NCBI RefSeq assembly: GCF_007874125.1
Contig: NZ_CP040128.1
Coordinates: forward strand, 2,170,001-2,234,000
DNA length: 64,000 nucleotides
Direction of reading: 5' to 3'
From: Noviherbaspirillum sp. UKPF54
GTDB lineage: Bacteria > Pseudomonadota > Gammaproteobacteria > Burkholderiales > Burkholderiaceae_D
The notes under the pieces are model-generated. The model did no database searches. It was given only the letters and a program-made list of their open reading frames with translations, and was not told the DNA's origin. Position numbers and translations under genes: made by a program. Positions within the stretch are counted from its first letter, which is position 1. Each line of letters opens with the position of its first letter. Below, piece by piece: positions 18,124 through 26,400 of this stretch.

Positions 18124-19089
18124 TCAGAGCCAGCCGGCCTTCCTGAACCGGTGATACAAATACCCGCACACGACGGCGATGAATACCAGCGCGGCAGGAT
18201 AGCCGTAGCGCCATTTCAGCTCCGGCATGTAGGAAAAGTTCATTCCCCAGATGCCGACAAAAGCCGTGGCTACCGCGAAGATGGCGGCCCAGGAAGCCAG
18301 CTTCTTGGTGACCTCGCTTTCCTCGATAGCGACCATCGAGAGATTCACCTGGATTGCCGTTCCTATGGTGTCGCGGATCGCGTCGATTGAGGTATTGATC
18401 CGATACAGGTGATCGTAGACGTCGCGAAAATACTCCTGTGTATTGACGCAGATATGCGGCACTCGCCCTCCATATAGCTTGGCGACCGATTCCATCAATG
18501 GCGCCACCGCATGCTTGAGCACGGTCACCTTGCGCTTCAATTCGTACAGACGCTCGATATTTGCGCGTTCCGACCCCTTGACGAAAATCTGCTCCTCGAT
18601 GGTTTCGAGTTCGGTTTCGAAGGCATCCAGCACGGGAAAATAGCGGTCGACGACTGCATCCATCAGGGCATAGAACACGAACGCCGCCCCTTGCCTGAGC
18701 AACTGCGGCTCGCGTTCGCAGCGGGCGCGTACGCCAAGAAAATTTTGCCGGCTGCGAGTGCGTACCGACAGTACATAGCGTTCTTCCACAAAAATATCGA
18801 GCTCGCCCACCAGCAATTCACCGTCAAGCAATTCGATCGTGTGCACAACCGCAAAGAGGGACTCACCATATTCCTCGATTTTGGGCCGCTGGTGGCCATG
18901 GTGGGCATCTTCGACCGCCAATTCGTGCAAGCCGAATTCATGTTGCATTTGTTCAAGCTCAGGTGGTTCCGGGTCACGCAAGGCTACCCAGACAAAGCAG
19001 TCAGGGCGAGAAAGAAAATCGCTGATTTGCGTTACCGGAACGTCACACAGCCTTTTCCCTTCCTGGTACGCAACACAGTTAATCAGCAT
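18124..19089 (-). CDS. corA: CorA-family divalent cation transporter
   Basis: 321 residues from ATG 19089, chosen for the strong AAGGAGGG six bases upstream. A long cytoplasmic N-terminal domain (VWVALRDPEPPELEQMQHEFGLHELAVEDAHH...) precedes a coiled helix and two C-terminal membrane helices. The pore motif GMN is in GIWGMNFSYMPEL. The C-terminus is basic (YHRFRKAGWL). Homopentameric Mg2+/Co2+ channel of the inner membrane. No Mg-sensing leader is evident in the 120 bases upstream. Confidence 0.93.
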   Translation of the reverse strand: MLINCVAYQEGKRLCDVPVTQISDFLSRPDCFVWVALRDPEPPELEQMQHEFGLHELAVEDAHHGHQRPKIEEYGESLFAVVHTIELLDGELLVGELDIFVEERYVLSVRTRSRQNFLGVRARCEREPQLLRQGAAFVFYALMDAVVDRYFPVLDAFETELETIEEQIFVKGSERANIERLYELKRKVTVLKHAVAPLMESVAKLYGGRVPHICVNTQEYFRDVYDHLYRINTSIDAIRDTIGTAIQVNLSMVAIEESEVTKKLASWAAIFAVATAFVGIWGMNFSYMPELKWRYGYPAALVFIAVVCGYLYHRFRKAGWL

Positions 19090-19355
19090 GACGAACCCTC
19101 CTTGCGACGCCAATATCTTGGCATATTGAATATGCATGCAGCTTACCGCGATTTGGCCGCGCCTATGGCGTCAGGCAAGTTGGACCTATTTGCACCGAGG
19201 CCGCACAACATTTGTGTTGCCTATTCTCAAGCCTGATGGATTATGGAATTGAACTTTTCCCCGCCGGGGAAAACAGACAGATACATCTGAAAAAGCAGGG
19301 ACGCCCCGCGCTATTCAGCGTCCAGCCTTCTCCTATCTCTAATGAGGACCTTGCC

Positions 19356-19823
19356 ATGCGACGAATCCTGCTCGCGATCGCATCCGCGTCTCTATTGATG
19401 TGCAGTATGCCGGGCGCAGCCGCGACGGATCTGGTAGAAACGGCCGCCGCGTCGGGGACATTCAAGACATTCCTTGCGGTTGCCGAAGCGGCCGGTTTTA
19501 CCCAAACGTTAAAAAATACCGGTCCCTATACGGTCTTTGCACCGAGCGACGCGGCATTTGAAAAGCTTCCGCCCGGAACACTTAATGCTCTTCTGAAAGA
19601 TAAACCCCGGCTCGCCCAACTCGTCGCCTACCATGTCATTCCTGGCAAAACTCCCATTGCCGAAGTCAAGCCTGGCGAAGTGAAGACGATCGAGGGAAAG
19701 CCGCTCACATTGACCTCCGATAACGGCAAGGTCACCGTCAACGATGCGAATGTCACCCAGAGCGATTTGACGGCCGATAACGGCATCATCCACGAGATCG
19801 ATACCGTGGTGCTTCCCAAGTAG
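19356..19823 (+). CDS. Secreted fasciclin (FAS1) domain protein
   Basis: 155 residues from ATG 19356 (GAGG upstream). Signal peptide MRRILLAIASASLLMCSMPGAAA, then one complete FAS1 domain: FKTFLAVAEAAGFTQTLKNTGPYTVFAPSDAAFEKL, QLVAYHVIPGKTPIAEV and ITHEIDTVVL-type end (here GIIHEIDTVVLPK). FAS1 proteins are small adhesive or matrix-associated secreted proteins. Alone between two minus-strand genes. Confidence 0.92.
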   Translation: MRRILLAIASASLLMCSMPGAAATDLVETAAASGTFKTFLAVAEAAGFTQTLKNTGPYTVFAPSDAAFEKLPPGTLNALLKDKPRLAQLVAYHVIPGKTPIAEVKPGEVKTIEGKPLTLTSDNGKVTVNDANVTQSDLTADNGIIHEIDTVVLPK

Positions 19824-19831
19824 GATGAGTT

Positions 19832-19863
19832 AAGACGGGATAAAGACGGGATAAAGACGGGAG
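19832..19863. repeat. 11-base tandem repeat, about three copies
   Basis: AAGACGGGATA is repeated at 19832 and 19843, with a third partial copy from 19854. Lies after the fasciclin stop. Confidence 0.8.
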
Positions 19864-19871
19864 CGGCCGAT

Positions 19872-19903
19872 AAAAAAGGCTACCCCGCCGGGGCGGAATA
19901 GCC
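19872..19903 (-). terminator. Terminator of the acyl-CoA reductase-like gene
   Basis: GGCTA (19878-19882) and TAGCC (19899-19903) enclose a second CCCCG/CGGGG stem. The minus strand continues with six T residues (19877-19872). Confidence 0.7.
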
Positions 19904-19918
19904 GTTGTCCGGATTAGA

Positions 19919-21907
19919 TTAGAAATGCACGCCGCGCAGCAACTGCTGCAGCGCAATCTGGTCGGCGCTCATTTGCAGCGCCTTCTTGTCGCCGTTGTTT
20001 TTCGCCGCATCCGAGTCCGGGAACATGCGGAAGCTGGTGTTCATGATGATCTGGGCGACACGCGGCACCAGCGCGTGCAATACCTCGCCGAGAATGCCCA
20101 AGCGAGTGGCGATACGCACAGGTTTGTCGACAATCGCCTGCGCGATCATGTCTGCGGCATCGTCCGGCGTCAGGGTCGGCACGTTCTGATAGATCTTGGT
20201 CGGCGCAATCATCGGCGTGCGCACCAGCGGCATGTTAATCGTCGTAAATTTGATGTTTACATCCGCAAATTCGGAAGCCGCACAGCGCGTCCACGCATCG
20301 AGCGCCGCTTTCGACGCAACGTAGGCCGAGAAGCGCGGCGCATTGGTCAGCACGCCGATCGACGAAATATTGATGACATGCCCGCGCTTGCGTTCCGCCA
20401 TCTTGGGCAGCAACCCCATCGTCAAGCGCAGCGCCCCGAAGTAATTCAGCTGCATGGTGCGCTCGAAGTCGTGGAAGCGGTCGTAGCTCGACTCGATGCC
20501 GCGCCGGATAGACCGGCCTGCATTGTTGACTAGGACGTCAACACCACCATGATTTTCAATCAGCAATTTGACGAAGCGATCGCAGTCCTCCATGTTGGCG
20601 ACATCGACCGAATAGGTAATCACATCGTAGCCCCGGTCGTTGATTTCTTTCTTCGCTTCAGCAAGCTTTTCCTCGTCGCGCCCGCAAATGAGGGTGATCG
20701 CGCCCGCCTCGGCGAGCTTGTGCGCGGCGGCCAGGCCGATTCCGGAGGAACCGCCCGTCACCAGCACCACCTTGCCTGCCACCTGGCCATGCAAGGTGCG
20801 GTCGATGAAGAGGGCGGGATCGAGATTACGCTCCCAGTAGTCCCAAATGCGGTATGCATAGTCCTCCAGGCGCGGGCACTTGATGCCACTGCCCTTGAGT
20901 GCGCGGGCGGCATCCCGATTGTCGAAGCGCGTCGGATAGTTAATGAACTGCATCACGTCATCGGGCAGTCCGAGATCCTTCATCAGCGCATTGCGCACGC
21001 GGCGCACCGGCGTCAACGCCATCATCCCCTTCGTAATCGACTTGGGAATAAAACCGAGCAGCGCCGCGTTGATACGCACGCTCATGGTCGGCGCATGCGC
21101 GGCACGCGCGAAGGTATTGAGCACATCGCCGACGCGCATCGGCTCAGGATCGGTCAAGTGGAAGCAGCGGCCGTCGAGATCGGGCAGATGCGCGATGTAA
21201 TCCATCGCATCCACCACGTAGTCGACTGGAACGATATTGATGCGTCCACCTTCCAGGCCAATGGCCGGCATCCATGGCGGCAGGATCTGGCGAAGACGCT
21301 GGATCAGTTTGAAGAAGTAGTACGGGCCATCGATCTTGTCCATTTCACCGGTCTTCGAGTCGCCGACCACCATGCCCGGCCGGTAGACGCGAAACGCACA
21401 CTTGCACTCCAGGCGGACGATTTTTTCCGATTCATGCTTGGTTGCAAAATACGGGTGATCGAGATTTTCCGCTTCATCAAACATATCCTCGCGGAAGATG
21501 CCTTCGAAAAGGCCGGCGGCCGCGATGGAGCTGACGTGATGCAGGCATCCCGCACCAATCGCATTGGCGAATGCTACCGTGTTGCGTGTGCCTTCTACAT
21601 TGACCGCCATCTGCTCTTCCGCATCGGCTTTCAGGTCATAGACGGCCGCCAGGTGGAAGAAGTGATCCACCTTTCGAGTCAACGCTTCGATGTCGCTGGC
21701 GGATATGCCAAGGCTGGTAGACTTCAGGTCGCCGAAGACGGGAATTGCCCGCGTCCCCGGCACGCCCCAGTATTCAAGTAATGCAGGAACCTTGCCTCGG
21801 CTCTCTTCGCGCATCAGAAAATACACGACACTGTCGTTGCGTGCCAAAAGCTTTTTAACCAGTCGCTTGCCGATAAATCCAGTCGCCCCTGTAACGAAAT
21901 ACTGCAT
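19919..21907 (-). CDS. Two-domain SDR protein, fatty acyl-CoA reductase-like
   Basis: 662 residues made of two Rossmann domains. The N-terminal extended SDR/NAD-binding-4 domain starts YFVTGATGFIGKRLVKKLL and has the catalytic YFATK (about 152-156). The C-terminal classical SDR starts VVLVTGGSSGIGLAAAHKLAEAGA (about 379), with NNAGRSIRRG and catalytic YVASK (about 530). Length and domain order match bacterial bifunctional acyl-CoA/acyl-ACP reductases that make fatty alcohols (Marinobacter Maqu_2220 type) and mycobacterial AcrA1-like proteins. Long-chain acyl reduction is a family-based inference; some members remain uncharacterised. Divergent from the phasin gene. Confidence 0.8.
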   Translation of the reverse strand: MQYFVTGATGFIGKRLVKKLLARNDSVVYFLMREESRGKVPALLEYWGVPGTRAIPVFGDLKSTSLGISASDIEALTRKVDHFFHLAAVYDLKADAEEQMAVNVEGTRNTVAFANAIGAGCLHHVSSIAAAGLFEGIFREDMFDEAENLDHPYFATKHESEKIVRLECKCAFRVYRPGMVVGDSKTGEMDKIDGPYYFFKLIQRLRQILPPWMPAIGLEGGRINIVPVDYVVDAMDYIAHLPDLDGRCFHLTDPEPMRVGDVLNTFARAAHAPTMSVRINAALLGFIPKSITKGMMALTPVRRVRNALMKDLGLPDDVMQFINYPTRFDNRDAARALKGSGIKCPRLEDYAYRIWDYWERNLDPALFIDRTLHGQVAGKVVLVTGGSSGIGLAAAHKLAEAGAITLICGRDEEKLAEAKKEINDRGYDVITYSVDVANMEDCDRFVKLLIENHGGVDVLVNNAGRSIRRGIESSYDRFHDFERTMQLNYFGALRLTMGLLPKMAERKRGHVINISSIGVLTNAPRFSAYVASKAALDAWTRCAASEFADVNIKFTTINMPLVRTPMIAPTKIYQNVPTLTPDDAADMIAQAIVDKPVRIATRLGILGEVLHALVPRVAQIIMNTSFRMFPDSDAAKNNGDKKALQMSADQIALQQLLRGVHF

Positions 21908-22126
21908 GCTCGCTCCCTTTTCAAATTCCCAAATATTTGTCTAGATGACAATCATTGCAGGCCCTGTCACGCTTGGCAATAGTACGGCACAAGAGCGTTG
22001 TCATTTAGAACACAGTCTCTATGGATTTAGTAACCCATCTCTACTTTTGCCGCTTAAACTGCATTCATCGGAAAAGGGCGCCGCGTATCCCGGCGCGTCG
22101 AGTTAACCAACGAACGGAGAATAACC

Positions 22127-22657
22127 ATGGTGAAGAAGTTGAAGGCGCTGGCAAAATCGGACGACAAACAACTGGCCGACGCTGTCCGTGCGTCGGCGCA
22201 GCAGATCTGGCAAGCTGGTCTGGGCGCGTTTGCGAAGGCGCAGGAAGAAGGCGGCAAGGTCTTTGCAAAGCTGGTCAAGGAAGGCACCGATCTGCAGAAG
22301 CGCACCCAGCGTCTGGCCGAAGGCAAGGTGTCCGACGTGGCCGACACGGTGAGCAAGGTGGCCGACACGGTAAGCAAGCAGGCGGCCGGTTCATGGGACA
22401 AGCTCGAGCAGGTTTTCGAAGACCGCGTATCGCGCTCGCTGAAGAGCCTGGGGGTACCGACTCAAAAAGATATCCAGGCCCTGACCAAGCGCGTTGAGGA
22501 ACTGAACAAGGCTGTCGCGACGCTGTCCGGGAAAAAGGCAACGGTAGCCAAGACGGCGTCCCGCGCCGCTGCCAAGAAGGCTCCGGTCAAGACTGCTGCG
22601 GTAAAGAAGACGGCCGTCAAGAGTACAGCCAGAAAAGCAGCCGCTGTCGCCAAGTGA
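22127..22657 (+). CDS. Phasin with lysine/alanine-rich tail (PhaF/PhaI type)
   Basis: 176 residues. The N-terminal ~115 residues form the phasin-like amphipathic helix (SAQQIWQAGLGAFAKAQEEGGKVFAKLVKEG) with a repeat ADTVSKVADTVSK, then a short coiled coil (KDIQALTKRVEELNKAVATL). The last ~45 residues are a histone H1-like basic tail rich in KKAPVKTAAVKKTAVKST. This matches PhaF-type granule proteins that coat polyhydroxyalkanoate granules and bind DNA. GGAG precedes the ATG. No polymerase or depolymerase gene of PHA metabolism is in this window. Confidence 0.85.
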   Translation: MVKKLKALAKSDDKQLADAVRASAQQIWQAGLGAFAKAQEEGGKVFAKLVKEGTDLQKRTQRLAEGKVSDVADTVSKVADTVSKQAAGSWDKLEQVFEDRVSRSLKSLGVPTQKDIQALTKRVEELNKAVATLSGKKATVAKTASRAAAKKAPVKTAAVKKTAVKSTARKAAAVAK

Positions 22658-22672
22658 CATCTGCGCCGGCAT

Positions 22673-22701
22673 GGAGGGCTTGGGAAATCCCGCCGCCCTC
22701 C
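22673..22701 (+). terminator. Hairpin after the phasin gene
   Basis: GGAGGGC (22673-22679) pairs with GCCCTCC (22695-22701). No T-run follows, so it may be a weak terminator or a stabilising 3' hairpin. Confidence 0.35.
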
Positions 22702-22795
22702 TGCTCACGGCGTAATCGCGCATCCAGATGTCCGCCAATACGGATACGTTCAGAACCGCAGTACAGATTAATCTCGGCCCACCAGCATCCGGCCT

Positions 22796-24052
22796 ATGAC
22801 AGCCAAGCGAACGTCCAAATCTCCCTCTCGCAAGTCCCCGTCCTCAAAACGTACCGCAACGTCCGCCCCCCTCAGAATCGGCGTTGCTCTCGCCGGGGGA
22901 GGGCCGCTGGGAGCGGTATATGAAATCGGGGCGCTTGCCGCGCTCGAAGAATCGATCGAAGGCCTGGACCTGAACGATGCCGCCATTTATGTCGGCATCA
23001 GTGCCGGCGGCCTGATCGCTGCCGGACTCGCCAATGGAATCACGCCGCACGACATGTGCCGGATGTTTATCGAAAGCGATGCTGCCAAGTCAAAACATGA
23101 GTTGTTCAAGCCCGAGATACTGCTCAAACCGGCATGGGATGAATTCGGTATTCGCGCCGTCGCCCTGCCCGTCCTGCTGGCGGACTCACTTTTGCATTAT
23201 GTACGGCATCGCGGGAAGGCTAGTCTCGCCAACTCCCTCGACCGCCTGAAAATGACTTTGCCCACCGGGATCCTGTCCGGCGAGGGCATTCACGAATTCC
23301 TGCAAAAGGTATTTGCATCCGGCGGACGTACCAACGACTTCCGGAAGCTCAAGCATCGCCTGGTCATCGTGGCGACCGATCTCGATTCGGGAGAACCGGC
23401 CCGCTTCGGCCGTCCAGGCCTCGATCACGTTCCCATTTCGAAGGCTGCGCAAGCCAGCGCTGCGGTTCCCGGGCTATTTCCGCCGGTCGAAATCGACGGT
23501 AAATATTTCGTCGATGGTGCCCTGAAAAAAACACTCCACGCCTCCATCGCGCTTGAAGAGCAAGTCGACTTGCTGTTCTGCGTCAATCCGCTGGTTCCCT
23601 ATAACGCCCGCACCGAACATGCTCCGGGCAAAATTGCGCAGGGCGGCCTGTTGTCGGTGCTGTCGCAATCGCTGCGCGCGGTCATTCACTCGCGGGTCGA
23701 AATCGGCATGGCCAATTACGGCGTCACCTATCCGGGCACCGACATCGTGTTGCTGGAACCGAGCCAGGAGGATGCGGAAATGTTTTTCACCAACCTGTTC
23801 AGCTACAACAATCGCCGGCGCATGTGCGAAAACGCCTATCAGAATACGCGCATGCTGTTATGGCTGCGTCGCCACGAACTCGATGCAAAACTGGCACGCC
23901 ACGGACTCAGGCTCAAGCTGTCGGTGCTGCGCGATCCCAGCCTGAGCCTGGTGAAAACACCGGCAAGGGATAAGGAAGACCGATTCGGGTTGGCAAGTCT
24001 GACGGATGCGCTGAACAGCCTGGAGCGCCATCTGAAAATCGCCGCCGGCTAA
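22796..24052 (+). CDS. Patatin-like phospholipase
   Basis: 418 residues. After a basic serine/lysine-rich start, the patatin domain shows the oxyanion hole GGGPLGAVYEIGAL, nucleophile elbow GISAGG (Ser about 69), and the catalytic aspartate in VDGALKKT. Predicted to be an acyl hydrolase acting on phospholipid or neutral lipid. No signal peptide is seen, so it is likely cytoplasmic or peripheral. No clear Shine-Dalgarno precedes the ATG. It lies between phasin and TetR genes on the same strand; a granule-associated role is possible. Confidence 0.87.
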   Translation: MTAKRTSKSPSRKSPSSKRTATSAPLRIGVALAGGGPLGAVYEIGALAALEESIEGLDLNDAAIYVGISAGGLIAAGLANGITPHDMCRMFIESDAAKSKHELFKPEILLKPAWDEFGIRAVALPVLLADSLLHYVRHRGKASLANSLDRLKMTLPTGILSGEGIHEFLQKVFASGGRTNDFRKLKHRLVIVATDLDSGEPARFGRPGLDHVPISKAAQASAAVPGLFPPVEIDGKYFVDGALKKTLHASIALEEQVDLLFCVNPLVPYNARTEHAPGKIAQGGLLSVLSQSLRAVIHSRVEIGMANYGVTYPGTDIVLLEPSQEDAEMFFTNLFSYNNRRRMCENAYQNTRMLLWLRRHELDAKLARHGLRLKLSVLRDPSLSLVKTPARDKEDRFGLASLTDALNSLERHLKIAAG

Positions 24053-24131
24053 GCGCCGGACGCCGTTTGTGGATTGATTTATCAGTGTTATGCTAGCAAA
24101 AAAGCCAAAGCAGACATGGGAGGCATCTAGC

Positions 24132-24797
24132 ATGCAACACAAGGCCCCGCGGCGTACGCGCGAACGGATTCTCGAACTGTCGCTGCGATTGTTCAACGAA
24201 TTCGGCGAACCGAACATCACCACTACCGTCATCGCCGAAGAGATGAATATCTCCCCAGGCAATCTGTACTACCACTTCCGCAACAAGGACGACATCGTCA
24301 ATTCACTGTTTGCCCAGTTCGAAACCGAGATCGGGCGCATGCTGGCGGTGCCTGCTGACCGCAAGCCGAACATTGAAGACGTCTGGCTGTACCTGCACCT
24401 AATGTTTGAGCTGGTGTGGCGCTACCGTTTTTTTTACCGGGATTTGAGCGATCTCCTGTCGCGCAACCGCAAGCTGGAATTACACTTCAAGCAGATCTTG
24501 GCGCACAAGATCAAGGTCGCGCAGCAGTTGTGTATCGGCCTGCGAGGCGACAAGGCACTGGAAGCCGACGATCAGGAAATCGATGCGCTGGCAACCAATA
24601 TGGTGGTCGTAGCCACCTACTGGCTATCCTACGAATATGTGCGCAATCCGCGCAAGTACACCGAACAGGAAGCAATGGCCGAGGCGCTGGCGCGCGGCTG
24701 CTATCAGGTGCTGTCCCTGATCGGGCCCTATTTGCGGGGCGAAACGCAACTTTTGTTCGACAAGCTGGCTGAAGAATATCTAAAAAAACTTAAATAA
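24132..24797 (+). CDS. TetR-family transcriptional regulator
   Basis: 221 residues from ATG 24132, chosen because GGGAGG lies eight bases upstream. The N-terminal DNA-binding domain is TRERILELSLRLFNEFGEPNITTTVIAEEMNISPGNLYYHFRNKDDI, a canonical TetR helix-turn-helix. The C-terminal ligand domain contains ELVWRYRFFYRDLSDLLSRN. Its position after phasin and patatin and before a TPR-like gene suggests local control of lipid genes, as PhaD does for phasins in Pseudomonas; that is analogy only. Confidence 0.9.
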   Translation: MQHKAPRRTRERILELSLRLFNEFGEPNITTTVIAEEMNISPGNLYYHFRNKDDIVNSLFAQFETEIGRMLAVPADRKPNIEDVWLYLHLMFELVWRYRFFYRDLSDLLSRNRKLELHFKQILAHKIKVAQQLCIGLRGDKALEADDQEIDALATNMVVVATYWLSYEYVRNPRKYTEQEAMAEALARGCYQVLSLIGPYLRGETQLLFDKLAEEYLKKLK

Positions 24798-24810
24798 GGA
24801 CGACAACGAC

Positions 24811-25584
24811 ATGGCATGGGCCAAATTTCCCTACCCGGACGACAAATACCGCTACACGGCAGCCAGCCTGAAGAAGGCATGGGCCCGGCTGCATACCTGC
24901 GATGCGGAACCGTTCCCGAAAGATGCCGCGCTGGTCGACGCCTGGATCGCGTTCCATGCGGGCGACTTCGAAACCGCCGCAAAGATCGGGCTGGAGCATG
25001 GCATGGATGGCTATTCGGTCGCTAACAAGGCGACCAACATCTACGCCCACTACCTGGAAAAATCGGAAAAGAAGAAGCTGGCGCTTTTCCTGGAAGTGGC
25101 CGAGCGGTGCGAGGCGCAACAGAAAGAACAGCCGAAAAATCCGGCTGGCTACTATAACCATGCCTATGCCCTGGGCCGCTATGCGCAAGGCATTTCTGTC
25201 GTCAAGGCGTTGTCGCAAGGCATAGGTTCGAAGGTAAAGCACAGCTTGGACATGACGATCAAGCTTGCGCCTAAACATGCAGACGCTCTGATCAGCTTGG
25301 GCGCCTACCATGCAGAAATCATCGACAAGGTCGGCGCGATGATCGGCGGCCTCACTTATGGTGCGAAAAAAGATGAAGGGCTGAAATTCTACAAAAAGGG
25401 ACTCGAGGTCAATCCACACTCCGCGATTGCACGCGTCGAATATGCCAATGGCTTGATCATGCTCGAAGGGAAGAAAAAGATGGACGAGGCAGTCAAGCTG
25501 TATCACGAAGCGGTTGAGTGCGAGCCAATGGATGCCATGGAGCGTCTCGACGTCGAACTGGCCAAGGAAGAGCTGGAAGACTGA
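24811..25584 (+). CDS. TPR-like helical protein of unknown function
   Basis: 257 residues with no signal peptide. The sequence is made of helical pairs of TPR character: ALVDAWIAFHAGDFETAAKIGLEHG, AGYYNHAYALGRYAQGIS, HADALISLGAYHAEIIDKVG and DEGLKFYKKGLEVNPHSAIARVEYANGLIML. Probably a scaffold or adaptor protein. Thirteen bases after the TetR gene and probably co-transcribed with it. No specific function is recognisable. Confidence 0.72.
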   Translation: MAWAKFPYPDDKYRYTAASLKKAWARLHTCDAEPFPKDAALVDAWIAFHAGDFETAAKIGLEHGMDGYSVANKATNIYAHYLEKSEKKKLALFLEVAERCEAQQKEQPKNPAGYYNHAYALGRYAQGISVVKALSQGIGSKVKHSLDMTIKLAPKHADALISLGAYHAEIIDKVGAMIGGLTYGAKKDEGLKFYKKGLEVNPHSAIARVEYANGLIMLEGKKKMDEAVKLYHEAVECEPMDAMERLDVELAKEELED

Positions 25585-25606
25585 TTCTCGTCACCGAGCA
25601 AGAAAT

Positions 25607-25648
25607 GGGCCGGAGCAACGTGATTGTATGGTTGCTGCCGGTCCTTTT
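25607..25648 (+). terminator. Terminator after the TPR-like gene
   Basis: GGGCCGGAGCAAC (25607-25619) pairs with GTTGCTGCCGGTCC (25631-25644) with one bulge, then CTTTTAC follows. Confidence 0.75.
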
Positions 25649-25756
25649 ACTTTCCCCCCTCCCCACTTTACCTGTTAGTCTGTGGCCAGACTAACAGCGT
25701 GGCACGCATGACATGCCGCCACTCACTATCCACTCACTTTCAATTAGCCGAGCACA

Positions 25757-26350
25757 ATGAAGTCACTTTGCGTCTACTGCGGATCTTCGCCAGGAAGCTC
25801 TCGCGCCTACGCCGTAGCAGCGCGTGAGCTGGCCAAGGCGATGGTCAACGACAATATCGCGCTAGTCTATGGCGGAGGGAAAGTCGGCCTCATGGGTGTC
25901 ATCGCTGATGAAGTCATGCGGCTTGGGGGCGAAGCCACCGGCGTCATTCCCCAGGCGCTGATGGACAAGGAAGTGGGCCATCGGGGCCTGACGCGCCTGC
26001 ACATCGTGAAAGACATGCACGAACGCAAGGCGATGATGGCCGAATTATCGGACGGTTTCCTTGCCATGCCGGGCGGCATAGGAACGCTTGAGGAGCTGTT
26101 CGAGATATTTACCTGGTCGCAGCTCGGATTGCATCACAAGCCCATCGGACTACTCAATGCCGCCGGCTTCTACGATGGACTGATCGCCTTCCTGCAGCAT
26201 GTCGTGCAGGAAGGCTTCCTGCGGCCGGCGCAAGCATCCCTGCTCATGCACGATGCCACTCCAGACGTCCTGCTGGAACGGATGAAGACGTTTATGCCAA
26301 TCCCGTACCCGGCATTGCTAGACCCGGAGACAGCCGGCAAGGTGGTTTGA
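25757..26350 (+). CDS. LOG-family protein (TIGR00730), nucleotide monophosphate phosphoribohydrolase type
   Basis: 197 residues. Rossmann-like start MKSLCVYCGSSPGSSRAYAVAA, nucleotide site VYGGGKVGLMGVIADEVM, and the hallmark PGGIGTLEELFEIFTWSQLGLH (about 99-120). Family members cleave cytokinin-type or purine nucleoside 5'-monophosphates to base and ribose 5-phosphate, and were long misnamed lysine decarboxylases. It stands alone on the plus strand, converging on the pilus locus. Confidence 0.93.
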   Translation: MKSLCVYCGSSPGSSRAYAVAARELAKAMVNDNIALVYGGGKVGLMGVIADEVMRLGGEATGVIPQALMDKEVGHRGLTRLHIVKDMHERKAMMAELSDGFLAMPGGIGTLEELFEIFTWSQLGLHHKPIGLLNAAGFYDGLIAFLQHVVQEGFLRPAQASLLMHDATPDVLLERMKTFMPIPYPALLDPETAGKVV

Positions 26351-26400
26351 TACGGCCACGCAGCCGCGACAAACCGCTTCCCCCCCCTGGCAAGCCCCCT

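Noticed and set aside
14052..25584. Reading the lipid region as a genomic island
   Set aside because: No integrase, tRNA junction, direct repeats or clear GC break is visible; it may be a normal part of the chromosome.
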